From: Paludibacter propionicigenes WB4
Lineage (GTDB): Bacteria > Bacteroidota > Bacteroidia > Bacteroidales > Paludibacteraceae
Assembly: GCF_000183135.1 (NCBI RefSeq)
Contig: NC_014734.1
Location: forward strand, 1,054,001-1,118,000
Length of the DNA stretch: 64,000 nt
Reading direction: 5' to 3'
The translations under genes and the position numbers were made by a program. Each line of letters starts with the position of its first letter. Within the stretch, counting starts at the first letter, position 1. A model generated the notes under the pieces. That model worked only from the letters and a program-made list of their open reading frames with translations. It was not told the origin of the DNA and did not search any database. This document shows, one piece after another, positions 36,388 to 44,960 of the stretch.

Positions 36388-37251
36388 ATGACTAAAAGAA
36401 CATTATTTATAGCAGTCATTCTGCTATTTTCAATGCTGGTAAATGCCAAAGTAATTGAACAAAACAGCGTGAAGAGTAAGATATTGAACAGAAATGTATC
36501 ATACTCGGTGTATTTCCCGAAAGGTTACGACTCCGATTTACGTTCGTATCCGGTCATCTATCTTTTGCATGGATACAAGGACGATCAGACCACATGGATC
36601 AACAATGGTAATATTGCCTGGTATGCTGATGCGGCTATAGAGGCTGGCAAAATCCCTCCGGTAATCATTATCATGCCGGATGCGGGAGTAAGTATGTATG
36701 TAAATTCATTTGATGGCAAGAATAATTATGAAGACTTCTTTATCAAAGAGTTTATGCCTACGGTCGAAAATCTATACCGCATCAAACAAAATAAATATAG
36801 CCGCGGTATCACCGGTCATTCCATGGGCGGATGGGGTTGTTTGTTATACGCTTTAAAATATCCTGATTTGTTTATTGCTACAGCTCCTATGAGTGCAGGT
36901 ATTCATGATGATAAAGATATTGTTACATATGACGATCAGAAATGGGAAACTGTGTTCGGATCTATATTTGGTTCTAATATAAAAGGCACCGAACGATTAA
37001 ATGAATATTGGTATAAAAATTCTATATTGAAAATAGTTGAAGAAAAAACGCAGGCAGAACTACAAAAAGTCAAGATACGCATTAGTTGCGGTGATCAGGA
37101 TTATTTATTAAAAGGAAGTCTGTTGCTCCATTTTGCATTGAACGAAAAAAACGTCAATCATCAATTACGCGTCAAAGAAGGTGCGCATACATGGTCATTT
37201 TGGCGATCAGACATTACGGATGTTCTTGAATTTATCACATGTAATTTCTGA
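36388..37251 (+). CDS. Secreted alpha/beta-hydrolase esterase
   Basis: The protein has 287 residues with a signal peptide (about 1-21, ending VNA). The serine-hydrolase elbow GHSMGGWG (Ser near 145) and the earlier YPVIYLLHGYKDD (oxyanion-side HG) match the esterase D/feruloyl-esterase-like group. Asp and His candidates for the triad are the DQDY segment near 235 and GAHTWSFW near 265. It would cleave acyl or feruloyl esters from sugars or smaller esters. The substrate is not assigned. Confidence 0.85.
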   Translation: MTKRTLFIAVILLFSMLVNAKVIEQNSVKSKILNRNVSYSVYFPKGYDSDLRSYPVIYLLHGYKDDQTTWINNGNIAWYADAAIEAGKIPPVIIIMPDAGVSMYVNSFDGKNNYEDFFIKEFMPTVENLYRIKQNKYSRGITGHSMGGWGCLLYALKYPDLFIATAPMSAGIHDDKDIVTYDDQKWETVFGSIFGSNIKGTERLNEYWYKNSILKIVEEKTQAELQKVKIRISCGDQDYLLKGSLLLHFALNEKNVNHQLRVKEGAHTWSFWRSDITDVLEFITCNF

Positions 37252-37546
37252 TAACAAAAGTTGAAAACTGCCAGATTTTAAAATACGGAAAGTTTGGAAC
37301 TTTGATAGATTTCAGTTGAAAACAGACAATTATATTTAATAAATTTTTATATATACAGAATACTTCTTTTCCAGATTCAAAAAGACATTACGAAATTCTA
37401 GATGGCTTGCGTGGTGTAGCCCCTCCGCTGCCGCAGTTCTGTGAACCGTGACAATACAGAAAAAGATAATGAATGGCGTTGGTATGGAGATCTGAGCGAG
37501 GGAGAGAAAGAAAAAAGTATAACTGGAAATTTAAATAGAAAATAAA
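37252..37546. other. Intergenic region with junction block B
   Basis: Contains the GTGAACCGTG core at 37441. No gene was seen. Confidence 0.5.
37441..37470 (+). repeat. Cassette junction block B
   Basis: GTGAACCGTGACAATACAGA then AAAAGATAA. It is preceded by GCAGTTCT, which also precedes copy C. The next gene starts at 37547. Confidence 0.8.
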
Positions 37547-38284
37547 ATGAGAATAGCTATAGCCCAAATAGAGGTAATAAAAGGTAATATTGAGAAAAAT
37601 CTGGAAAATCATTTAAAATGGATAAAAGAGGCTATTCAGAATAAAGCTGATATGGTGGTTTTTCCTGAGTTGTCAGTGACCGGTTACGAACCCGATTTAG
37701 CAGCGGGTCTTGCAACCAATCAGGATGACACAAGATTAGATGAGATGCAGAGTTTAAGTGATAAAAATGGAATCACGATTGGAGTTGGATTGCCAACAAA
37801 AGACGAGAGTGATACATTTGTAAGCATGATTATTTTTCAACCTCATAAGGAGCGAATAACCTATTCAAAACAGTATTTATATCCACCGGAAGAACCGTTT
37901 TTTAAAGCTGGCAAAAATCCACTTGTTTTAAAATTTGAAACAGAAGTAGTATCTCCTGCAATTTGCTATGAAACGTCTAATAAAGCACATTGCGAGTTTG
38001 CAAAACGGAATAAAGCAACAATTTATGTCGCAAGTGTACTAAGTTCTATTAACGGAATTAATGCTGAACTAAAAAAATTATCTGACATCGCTAAAACTAA
38101 TAATTTGATAACATTTATGGCAAATTATGTTGGAAAATCAGGTGGATACGAATGTGCAGGAAGATCATCGGTTTGGAATGAGAAAGGAAAATTAATCGGG
38201 CAACTTGGAGACAAAGAAGAAGGTTTACTTATTTTCGATACAAAATCCAAAGAAATATTAACTGCTGCTGGTGCGGTTCTTTGA
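37547..38284 (+). CDS. Carbon-nitrogen hydrolase (nitrilase family)
   Basis: The protein has 245 residues. The catalytic triad is readable: Glu in FPELSVTGYEP, Lys just before the YLYPPEEPFF segment, and Cys in PAICYETS. It hydrolyses amides or nitriles; many relatives act on small amides. The final codons and stop (AAGAVL, TGA at 38282) fall inside junction block C, so the repeat has fixed the 3' end of this gene. Confidence 0.9.
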   Translation: MRIAIAQIEVIKGNIEKNLENHLKWIKEAIQNKADMVVFPELSVTGYEPDLAAGLATNQDDTRLDEMQSLSDKNGITIGVGLPTKDESDTFVSMIIFQPHKERITYSKQYLYPPEEPFFKAGKNPLVLKFETEVVSPAICYETSNKAHCEFAKRNKATIYVASVLSSINGINAELKKLSDIAKTNNLITFMANYVGKSGGYECAGRSSVWNEKGKLIGQLGDKEEGLLIFDTKSKEILTAAGAVL

Positions 38285-38324
38285 ACCGTGTCAATACAGA
38301 AAAAGATAAGAAGCTTTCTTTTTG
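38281..38324 (+). repeat. Cassette junction block C
   Basis: TTGAACCGTGTCAATACAGA then AAAAGATAAGAAGCTTTC. It overlaps the stop codon of the nitrilase gene (38282-38284). Confidence 0.8.
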
Positions 38325-38405
38325 AATAACGGAGGTCGGAGATCTGAGCGAGTGAGGAAACCGGTTTTGTTAGTAGTTATTGTAAAAAGAAAACAGACAG
38401 TAAGA

Positions 38406-39122
38406 ATGAAAAACGCAATTATCATTGGAGCTACTTCCGGAATAGGGAAAGAACTCGCAAAATTACTTGTTAGTAACGGATACAATGTCGGAATAACCGG
38501 CAGACGAACTGAACTACTTGAAAGTTTGAAATCGGAAAATCCCCACTCATATTTCATAAAAACTTTTGACGTAAAAGACACAAAAGTGGCAAAAGAAAAA
38601 TTGGAAGAACTAACTTATGAACTTGGTGGACTTGATTTACTTATTTTAAGTTCAGGTACGGGAGACATTAACGATACATTAGACTTTGAAATTGAAATTC
38701 GTACAATTGAAACAAATGTAGTTGGGTGGACTTTTATTTCGGACTGGGCTTTCAGATACTTTGAAAAACAAAAATATGGACATTTGACGGCCATAAGCTC
38801 CATCGCCGGACTGCGTGGAAACCGACGATCCACGTCATATAATGCCACAAAAGCGTATCAAATAAATTATTTGGAAGGCTTAAGACAAAAAGCAACTAAA
38901 CTCAAAGAACAAATCTTTATTACAGACATCCGCCCGGGACTTGTTAATACGGAAATGGCAAAAGGCGAAGGATTATTCTGGGTGATGCCTGTAGAAAAGG
39001 CCGCTCAACAAATTTATAAGGCCATCGAAAAGAAAAAGAAAATTGCGTACGTAACAAAACGTTGGAGATGGATAGCTGGAATTATAAAACGAATGCCAAG
39101 ACAGTTTTATGACAAGATGTGA
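38406..39122 (+). CDS. Short-chain dehydrogenase/reductase
   Basis: The product has 238 residues from ATG 38406 (MKNAIIIGATSGIGKE). An upstream in-frame Met would add 28 residues made largely of block C. SDR motifs: GATSGIG (NAD(P) loop), SSIAG then SYNATKAYQ (catalytic Ser, Tyr and Lys, Y-x3-K), and RPGLVNTEMAK. The substrate is unknown. Confidence 0.92.
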   Translation: MKNAIIIGATSGIGKELAKLLVSNGYNVGITGRRTELLESLKSENPHSYFIKTFDVKDTKVAKEKLEELTYELGGLDLLILSSGTGDINDTLDFEIEIRTIETNVVGWTFISDWAFRYFEKQKYGHLTAISSIAGLRGNRRSTSYNATKAYQINYLEGLRQKATKLKEQIFITDIRPGLVNTEMAKGEGLFWVMPVEKAAQQIYKAIEKKKKIAYVTKRWRWIAGIIKRMPRQFYDKM

Positions 39123-39151
39123 TGAAAAGAAAACAATTAACCTGGCGCAGT

Positions 39152-39195
39152 GCTGTGAACCGTGAAGATACAGAAAAAGATAAAAAACCTTCTTT
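39152..39195 (+). repeat. Cassette junction block D
   Basis: CTGTGAACCGTGAAGATACA then GAAAAAGATAAAAAACCTTC. A TAnnTTTG element is not intact here. Confidence 0.75.
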
Positions 39196-39268
39196 TCAAT
39201 ATAGTACTGGCACAGAAACATGCGACAACATAGAAATAGATAATAACGAATTAAACAAATAAGGAAAT

Positions 39269-39688
39269 ATGACTGGATTTAAAATTATCACCGAAGACAA
39301 ACAAGAAATCAGGTTTAATTTCTATGTAGACACGGCTCCAACAACCTCAAAAGCCTTTATTGAAATTCTACCATTTACAAGAATGTTTTATCATGCAAGA
39401 GTTTCCGGTCAGGAAATATGGATTGACGATGTACCGCCATTAGACATAATTCAAGAAAATGCTTCTGTGTTCACAGAGCCTGGTGAAGTTGTATTCGGAC
39501 CTATGAAACCAATCAGATCAAAGACATCCAATTGCTTTGGCATATACTACGGAAATGGAAAAGGATTGGATGCTTGTAATATTTTCGCAAAAGTGTTTGA
39601 CGCAGATAAGCAGAAATTAATTGACTTAGGAAATAATATTTGGAAAAATGGTTCTCAGGAATTGACAATCACTTTTCTCGATTCATAA
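39269..39688 (+). CDS. Cyclophilin-like (DUF3830-type) protein
   Basis: The protein has 139 residues. The pattern EIRFNFYVDTAPTTSKAF, VSGQEIWID and GEVVFGPM-like GPMKPIRSKTSN with ALAKVFD-like FAKVFDADK resembles DUF3830, a cyclophilin-fold family of unknown function. No signal peptide was seen. Confidence 0.65.
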   Translation: MTGFKIITEDKQEIRFNFYVDTAPTTSKAFIEILPFTRMFYHARVSGQEIWIDDVPPLDIIQENASVFTEPGEVVFGPMKPIRSKTSNCFGIYYGNGKGLDACNIFAKVFDADKQKLIDLGNNIWKNGSQELTITFLDS

Positions 39689-39700
39689 ATATACCTCCGC

Positions 39701-39723
39701 TCCCGCGCGATTGTATCGCGTGG
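39701..39723 (+). repeat. REP block, copy 3
   Basis: Same 23 bp as the two other copies, starting 12 bp after the stop of the cyclophilin-like gene. Confidence 0.85.
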
Positions 39724-39872
39724 TTAGATAGGAATGAAAAACAACAAAGAATGAGTAGTAACCCGACACACAATGAAATAATTCGACAGCATAGAAGAAC
39801 AAAAAACGAGTAACTTTTGATATAAATCTTTCATAATTATCTCAATGTAAAACCAATTAAAATGAAATTAAA

Positions 39873-40223
39873 ATGAAAAAGTTTATTTTTATCAAGCCGC
39901 TTTTGATCGTAGTCTTAGTTGCACTTCTAAGTTCTAACTGTAAGCAAGATGACACTTTTACCGGAAAGTTAGAAGTCACTTTTGTAAATCATCCATCTGA
40001 TTTAAGGGTAAATATATTATCTCTGGATAATAACAATGTAGCCATTTATTACGGCTTAACACCTGATGGCAATGGAGTTATTACAAAGGAATTAAATTAC
40101 GGAAATTATATTGTAGCTCCAAGCTCTCTATCAACTTATTACGGCAACTCCGGATTTCAGATACAAGTTGGGAAAACAACGAAAGTATTCTATGATCAGG
40201 GCAATGGTTCTCATGTAAATTGA
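39873..40223 (+). CDS. Small lipoprotein of unknown function
   Basis: The protein has 116 residues. A hydrophobic leader ends in a lipobox-like LSSNC (Cys near 23). The rest is a small beta-rich domain (GKLEVTFVNHPSD). An in-frame TACTTTTG-like AACTTTTG near 39813 could be its promoter. The family is not recognised. Confidence 0.65.
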   Translation: MKKFIFIKPLLIVVLVALLSSNCKQDDTFTGKLEVTFVNHPSDLRVNILSLDNNNVAIYYGLTPDGNGVITKELNYGNYIVAPSSLSTYYGNSGFQIQVGKTTKVFYDQGNGSHVN

Positions 40224-40243
40224 TTAATAGTTGTAAATAAAAA

Positions 40244-40741
40244 ATGGAAATAACTTTTAGAACGATGACGGCAAACGATTGGAAAAGTGTTGCCGAGATT
40301 TACAAACAAGGAATTGAAACAGGTAATGCTACTTTTCAACAGGAGATACCAACCTGGAACGACTGGGATAATGGACACATAAAATCGTGTAGAATTGTGG
40401 CTTGTATAGAAAATGAAATAGTAGGATGGGCTGCGTTATCTTCCGTCTCGGCCCGAAAGGTTTATGCCGGAATTGCAGAAGTGAGCATCTACGTTGCGAA
40501 TAAATATCGAGGCCATGGAATCGGTTATAAACTCCTTGAAAAGACCATTGCGGAGAGTGAAAACGAGAATTTCTGGACATTGCAGGTTGGGATATTTCCA
40601 GAGAATCAGGCAAGTCTACATATTCACAAAAAACTCAATTTCAGAGAAATTGGCTACCGGGAAAGAATAGGAAAAATGAATGGAACTTGGCGAAATACAG
40701 TATTGCTAGAACGAAGAAGTAAGATCGTTGGGATTGACTGA
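40244..40741 (+). CDS. GNAT acetyltransferase (phosphinothricin N-acetyltransferase-like)
   Basis: The protein has 165 residues. IYKQGIETGNATFQQEIPTWNDWD (in parts) is the phosphinothricin-acetyltransferase start. The acetyl-CoA loop is in KYRGHGIGYKLL. Members acetylate small amines such as phosphinothricin or methionine sulfoximine, usually for detoxification. The substrate here is inferred only by family. Confidence 0.85.
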   Translation: MEITFRTMTANDWKSVAEIYKQGIETGNATFQQEIPTWNDWDNGHIKSCRIVACIENEIVGWAALSSVSARKVYAGIAEVSIYVANKYRGHGIGYKLLEKTIAESENENFWTLQVGIFPENQASLHIHKKLNFREIGYRERIGKMNGTWRNTVLLERRSKIVGID

Positions 40742-40792
40742 AACTATGGTTTGAAATCATAAGCCGAAAGTTTTATACCGGTTCCGCTCGAA

Positions 40793-40836
40793 GCTGTGAA
40801 CCATTCAATACAGAAGAGATAAAAACTTTCATTTTG
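40793..40836 (+). repeat. Cassette junction block E
   Basis: GCTGTGAACCATTCAATACA then GAAGAGATAAAAACTTTCAT and TTTGAAAG. Diverged from the other copies in the GTGAACC tail. Confidence 0.65.
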
Positions 40837-40874
40837 AAAGCACAGCTTGCAAGCCAAAAAAGAAACAACTAATT

Positions 40875-41100
40875 TAACGTGAGTTCGAGATAAGCGAATT
40901 CAGAATGGAGCATATTCAAATCTTTTAGATAACAAATAAGGTTTTGTTTGGTAGCGATAGTTGATTCTACTAAGGTTTGATCTTATTTTCTCAATATTTT
41001 ACCTTAGTAGAGAATGAGAAAATAAAATTTAAAACCTTATTCCTTTGTTTTTAATGACATAGCGACTAAACATATAGATTCTTATATCCAACTCACGGGA
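40875..41100. mobile_element. MITE-like element, copy 1
   Basis: About 226 bp, matching the 44644-44872 copy over most of its length. Starts TAACGTGAGTTCGAGATAAG and ends in the complementary CTTATAT-CAACTCACG. The right end is slightly eroded (CACGGGA versus CACGTTA). Internal dyads CTACTAAGG/CCTTAGTAG and AATAAGGTTTT/AAAACCTTATT give a fold-back structure. No reading frame. Confidence 0.75.
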
Positions 41101-41223
41101 ATTTAAGTGACCTAAGTCTTTTTCTATCATGATTTCTATGTGTTCTTTTGTGATAAATATATCATTAAATATTAGCAACTACTTATTTTCAATTACTTAG
41201 AAGCGCAAAATATAAAAAAGACA

Positions 41224-41859
41224 ATGACAGGACCAGACAAAGAAAAAGACTTTCCACTTGAGAACTATAACAAGCTCTGCTTTCTGAAAAATATCGTCAA
41301 AAATCCTAACATAATTGTGGGTGACTATACTTATTACGACGATTTTGAAAATGTGGAGAACTTTGAGAAAAATGTAAAATATCATTTTGACTTTATCGGT
41401 GACAAGCTTATTATTGGCAAGTTTTGCATGATAGCTTCCGACGTGAAATTCATTATGAATGGAGCAAATCATTTGACAAACTCATTGACATCATATCCAT
41501 TTGCAATTTTCGGAAACGGCTGGGAAAATGCAATGAATGGAAAGCAATACCCTCAAAAAGGAGACATCATTATTGGCAATGATGTTTGGATAGGTTATAA
41601 CGCAACCATTATGGCTGGCGTAACCGTTGGAGACGGAGCGATTATTGCAACAAATTCTACTGTAATTAAAGATGTTGAACCGTATTCAATCGTTGGAGGA
41701 AATCCGGCAGTTGAAATAAAAAAGAGATTCTCGTCTGAGGAAATTGAAAGATTACTCAAACTAAAATGGTGGGAATGGGATATAGAGAAAATAACAAAGA
41801 ACATTCAGCATTTGACAGGCTCTAATATTGGCAAATTAGAAGAAGCCACAGACATATAA
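41224..41859 (+). CDS. CatB/Vat-type xenobiotic acetyltransferase
   Basis: The protein has 211 residues. Left-handed beta-helix hexapeptide repeats (IIIGNDVWIGYNATIMAGVTVGDGA, in parts), with the catalytic His candidate in NGANHLTNS, and a C-terminal helical tail, as in chloramphenicol/streptogramin acetyltransferases. The family can inactivate antibiotics but also acts on other substrates. Resistance cannot be claimed from sequence. Confidence 0.88.
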   Translation: MTGPDKEKDFPLENYNKLCFLKNIVKNPNIIVGDYTYYDDFENVENFEKNVKYHFDFIGDKLIIGKFCMIASDVKFIMNGANHLTNSLTSYPFAIFGNGWENAMNGKQYPQKGDIIIGNDVWIGYNATIMAGVTVGDGAIIATNSTVIKDVEPYSIVGGNPAVEIKKRFSSEEIERLLKLKWWEWDIEKITKNIQHLTGSNIGKLEEATDI

Positions 41860-41910
41860 AAAACGAATCGACAAGACGCTTATGCCCCTGCCCCGCTGCT
41901 GTATGAGCTC

Positions 41911-41945
41911 CGTGAACCGTATCAATAAAGAAAAACTACCCTAAA
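41911..41945 (+). repeat. Cassette junction block F
   Basis: CGTGAACCGTATCAATAAAG then AAAAACTACCC. The last copy of the series. Confidence 0.65.
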
Positions 41946-42097
41946 AGTACAGAAACCTTCTTGAGAAATCTTTATTATTAAAGTAAAATATCAGATGTAG
42001 GTAATAGTATTAGTCATTTAATTAAAGAATTATATTCAAACGAAATTATTTTGTGACAATATTTATCATTCTATTAGCTAAAAATGATATTTTTTTG

Positions 42098-42105
42098 TAC
42101 TTTTG
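42098..42105 (+). promoter_or_regulatory. Promoter -7 element of the GH43 pair
   Basis: TACTTTTG at 42098-42105, about 55 bp before ATG 42161. Confidence 0.6.
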
Positions 42106-42160
42106 CGAGAAGTAAACTTATTTCTAAAAACAACAATCGTAAACACTGTAAAGATTTACT

Positions 42161-42895
42161 ATGAACATTAAACACAAAACTTTATTAGTGGCGGTAGCTG
42201 CTGCTATTTTGGTTGGAATGGGATCGCAAAGCTGTTCCGTTGCATCGAAAAGCAACCTTAGCTACGTCGCCAAACGCGATACAACACGCAGTATCGCACC
42301 GTACTTCACTCCGGGAACTATCAAAAAGAAAACACCGGATGCTAAGGGATTTATTCAACGTTGGTTACTATTGGAACCAATTAATAAACCCAACCGAGGA
42401 AACACTGTCTTTACTGACAGCTATCTAAGAACCGCATTTGCAACCGAGTATTTCCCTAACCAATTTACGATCCTTCCAAAGGATGGAGAAAAAGTAAAAG
42501 CCGGAACTCAGGAACTCACATGGCATGCATTAGAAAGCACAAATTACAATGTAAAACTATTTCGTTTCGCTTACGAAACCAGAAAGCAGTATTATGGTGT
42601 AATCTTTTGGGCTGTAACCGTGGTTAACTGTCCCGAAGAAATGAAAAATGTAAGAATGGCAGTAGGATCCAATTCAGCATCTATGTGGTGGCTGAACGGC
42701 AAGGAAGCACTGCTGCTTTCAGGAGACAGACGCATGGTAGCGGATGATTGTGTATCACCTCGTCTGACGCTTAACAAAGGAAAGAATATCGTTCGGGGAG
42801 TAATTATTAATGGTCCCGGAATGAGTGATTTTTGTCTTCGCTTTCTTGATGAAAAAGGAGAGCCGATTAAAAATCTCACCATTAGTTATGAATAA
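42161..42895 (+). CDS. Secreted lipoprotein upstream of GH43 enzyme
   Basis: The protein has 244 residues with a leader and lipobox-like GSQSC (Cys near 25). The C-terminal half (WWLNGKEALLLSGDRR, KNIVRGVIINGPG, FCLRFLDEKGEP) looks like a galactose-binding-like beta-sandwich used with carbohydrate-active enzymes. It is separated by 41 bp from the GH43 gene and probably shares its promoter. Confidence 0.6.
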   Translation: MNIKHKTLLVAVAAAILVGMGSQSCSVASKSNLSYVAKRDTTRSIAPYFTPGTIKKKTPDAKGFIQRWLLLEPINKPNRGNTVFTDSYLRTAFATEYFPNQFTILPKDGEKVKAGTQELTWHALESTNYNVKLFRFAYETRKQYYGVIFWAVTVVNCPEEMKNVRMAVGSNSASMWWLNGKEALLLSGDRRMVADDCVSPRLTLNKGKNIVRGVIINGPGMSDFCLRFLDEKGEPIKNLTISYE

Positions 42896-42936
42896 AATTA
42901 GTTAGTTATCCTTTTTAAGATCTCAATTGTACAATA

Positions 42937-44385
42937 ATGAAAAAAATTAAAATAGTGGGCGCAACTGCCCTATTATCAGTATTACTAACCGGAAGTGCTG
43001 TAGCACAAATCGGAAAGCCATTCATACACGATCCATCAACCATAGTGGAGTGTGATGGAAAATATTACACATTCGGCACAGGCGGAGGCGGATTGATATC
43101 CGAAGACGGTTGGACATGGAACAGTGGTGCCGTAAGACCCGGTGGAGGTGCTGCTCCCGATGCAATAAAAATTGGTGACCGCTACCTTGTAGTTTATGGC
43201 TCTACCGGTGGTGGTTTAGGTGGTGGACACGATGGTAAATTAAATACCATGTGGAACAAAACCTTAGATCCAAAATCTCCTGACTTTAAATTTACAGAGT
43301 CTGTGGTAGTAGCTTCTTCAGCAAACATGGAAGACTGCGATGCTATTGATCCGGGACTTCTGCTAGACCCAACTGATGGACGCTTATGGATGTCTTATGG
43401 AACTTACTTTGGTTTTATTCGCCTTGTAGAGCTCGATCCTAAAACAGGAAAACGAGTTGAAGGCAACAAAGAAATTAATATTGCTATTGATTGTGAAGCT
43501 TCCGATTTAATGTATCGCGATGGATGGTACTACCTTCTGGGTACTCACGGAACCTGTTGCGATGGTGCTAACTCAACTTACAACATTGTTGTGGGTCGTT
43601 CCAGAAAAGTAACAGGTCCTTACATCGATAATATGGGAAGAGACATGCTCGAAGGCGGTGGTAAAATGGTAGTGGCTGCAGGTGGTAGAGTTACCGGACC
43701 CGGACACTTCGGACGTTTTATAGTTGCCGATGGAGTTGAAAAGATGTCTTGTCATTATGAAGCTGACCTTGATCAAAGTGGACGCAGTGTATTGGCTATT
43801 CGCCCTTTACTCTGGAAAAACGGATGGCCTGTTGCAGGTGACAATTTCAAAGAAGGAACTTATGAAATTGAATCAGAAAGAAGAGGTTATGCATTGGAAC
43901 TAGTTGTTGACTTTGTAAGAATGGCTGGTGGCATGCGTGGGTTCGGACGTAATACCGATGAACCAATAAAACCTGTTGCTTCTCAAGAATTGGCTGATGT
44001 AATCAAAACATGGCCAACAGGAAATACCGGTGTAAGAATTGGAGATTATATGTTCCGCCCTCATCAAAAATGGACAATTACTGCAGTTCCCGAAGCTGGA
44101 GGTTATATCGGAGGTCCTTATTACAAAATAGTGATCGCCGGTACAGAAAGAGCTTTAGCTGCTACAGCCGATGCTGAAGTGATAACTGTTCCTACATTTA
44201 CAGGCGCTCCTGAGCAATTGTGGAGAATCGATCAATTGACTGATGGTACATACAGAATAATGCCTAAAGTAGTTCCAAATTCGAACGAAAAGTTAGCGCT
44301 GGTATCTTCGGGTGACAGCACACCTACACTTGCACCATTCAATATGAATAGCGATAATTCTAAATGGAATTTTAAAGCTCATTAA
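42937..44385 (+). CDS. GH43 family glycoside hydrolase (arabinanase-like)
   Basis: The protein has 482 residues with a signal peptide (about 1-23, ending AVAQ). GH43 five-bladed propeller residues: Asp in FIHDPSTIVECDGKYY (base), Asp in AIDPGLLLDPTDGRLWMSYG (pKa modulator), and Glu in CEASDLMYRDGWYYLL (acid). The C-terminal ~120 residues look like a lectin or ricin-like module (RALAATADAEVITV). Likely acts on arabinan. A terminator follows. Confidence 0.88.
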   Translation: MKKIKIVGATALLSVLLTGSAVAQIGKPFIHDPSTIVECDGKYYTFGTGGGGLISEDGWTWNSGAVRPGGGAAPDAIKIGDRYLVVYGSTGGGLGGGHDGKLNTMWNKTLDPKSPDFKFTESVVVASSANMEDCDAIDPGLLLDPTDGRLWMSYGTYFGFIRLVELDPKTGKRVEGNKEINIAIDCEASDLMYRDGWYYLLGTHGTCCDGANSTYNIVVGRSRKVTGPYIDNMGRDMLEGGGKMVVAAGGRVTGPGHFGRFIVADGVEKMSCHYEADLDQSGRSVLAIRPLLWKNGWPVAGDNFKEGTYEIESERRGYALELVVDFVRMAGGMRGFGRNTDEPIKPVASQELADVIKTWPTGNTGVRIGDYMFRPHQKWTITAVPEAGGYIGGPYYKIVIAGTERALAATADAEVITVPTFTGAPEQLWRIDQLTDGTYRIMPKVVPNSNEKLALVSSGDSTPTLAPFNMNSDNSKWNFKAH

Positions 44386-44643
44386 TTACCATAACACTTT
44401 AATGAAAAAGGACACAGGTTTAATTATCTGTGTCTTTTTTTATATTATTGTCCGGTAAAAAATAGATTCTTATACTGTCGCCCTACAGGGCTGAAACAGA
44501 TTATGCTACTGACTGACTACCATACTATCGCTACGATACAGTTTATCAAAAAGCCCCGTTGAGACGGTAATAGAATAAACTTATATAAAGCTGTATTCAG
44601 AAGTTTGTATTAATAGTTTATCAGACACCACTATTTTTTTATT
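44386..44643. other. Intergenic region with terminator
   Basis: The hairpin GGACACAG...CTGTGTC (44411-44437) ends in TTTTTTT and terminates the GH43 unit. A repeat-like CGCCCTACAGGGCTG (near 44479) resembles dispersed intergenic repeats. Confidence 0.6.
44411..44441 (+). terminator. Terminator of the GH43 unit
   Basis: GACACAG with CTGTGTC around a short loop, then TTTTTTT. Confidence 0.7.
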
Positions 44644-44872
44644 TAACGTGAGTTCGAGATAAGCGAATTCAGAATGGAGCATATTCAAATCATTTAGACG
44701 ACAAATAAGGTTTTGTTTGGTAGCGATAGTTGATTCTACTAAGGTTTGACCTTATTTTTCTCAATATTTCACCTTAGTAGAAAATAGAAAAAAATAAAAT
44801 TTAAAACCTTATTCCTTTGTTTTTAATGACATAGCGACTAAATATCTAGATTCTTATATCGAACTCACGTTA
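44644..44872. mobile_element. MITE-like element, copy 2
   Basis: 229 bp. The ends TAACGTGAGTTCGAGATAAG and CTTATATCGAACTCACGTTA are inverted repeats with one mismatch. Near-identical to copy 1, with internal dyads. No reading frame and no clear target-site duplication. Trans mobilisation by a transposase elsewhere is inferred. Confidence 0.85.
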
Positions 44873-44905
44873 ATTAGTTCATCCTGAAATAGAGACGCAA
44901 AAAAA

Positions 44906-44938
44906 AGAGACATTGCTCAATGCAATGTCTCTTTTTTA
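44906..44938. terminator. Terminator of the carboxyltransferase gene
   Basis: AGAGACATTGC with GCAATGTCTCT around TCAAT, flanked by A and T runs. Placed at the 3' end of the minus-strand carboxyltransferase gene; bidirectional. Confidence 0.85.
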
Positions 44939-44960
44939 TAAACTATTTAAAGCGAAATAA

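Larger units (their letters stand above)
40742..41223. other. Intergenic region with block E and MITE copy 1
   Basis: Holds cassette junction block E (core near 40796) and a ~226-bp MITE (40875-41100). No gene was seen. Confidence 0.7.
41860..42160. other. Intergenic region with junction block F and GH43-operon promoter
   Basis: Junction block F lies near 41911-41945. A TACTTTTG -7 element lies at 42098-42105. No gene was seen. Confidence 0.55.

Noticed and set aside
35000-42160. Integron with integrase
   Set aside because: Junction blocks do not clearly show paired RYYYAAC/GTTRRRY sites and no integrase gene is in the window, so I keep the neutral term cassette-like.
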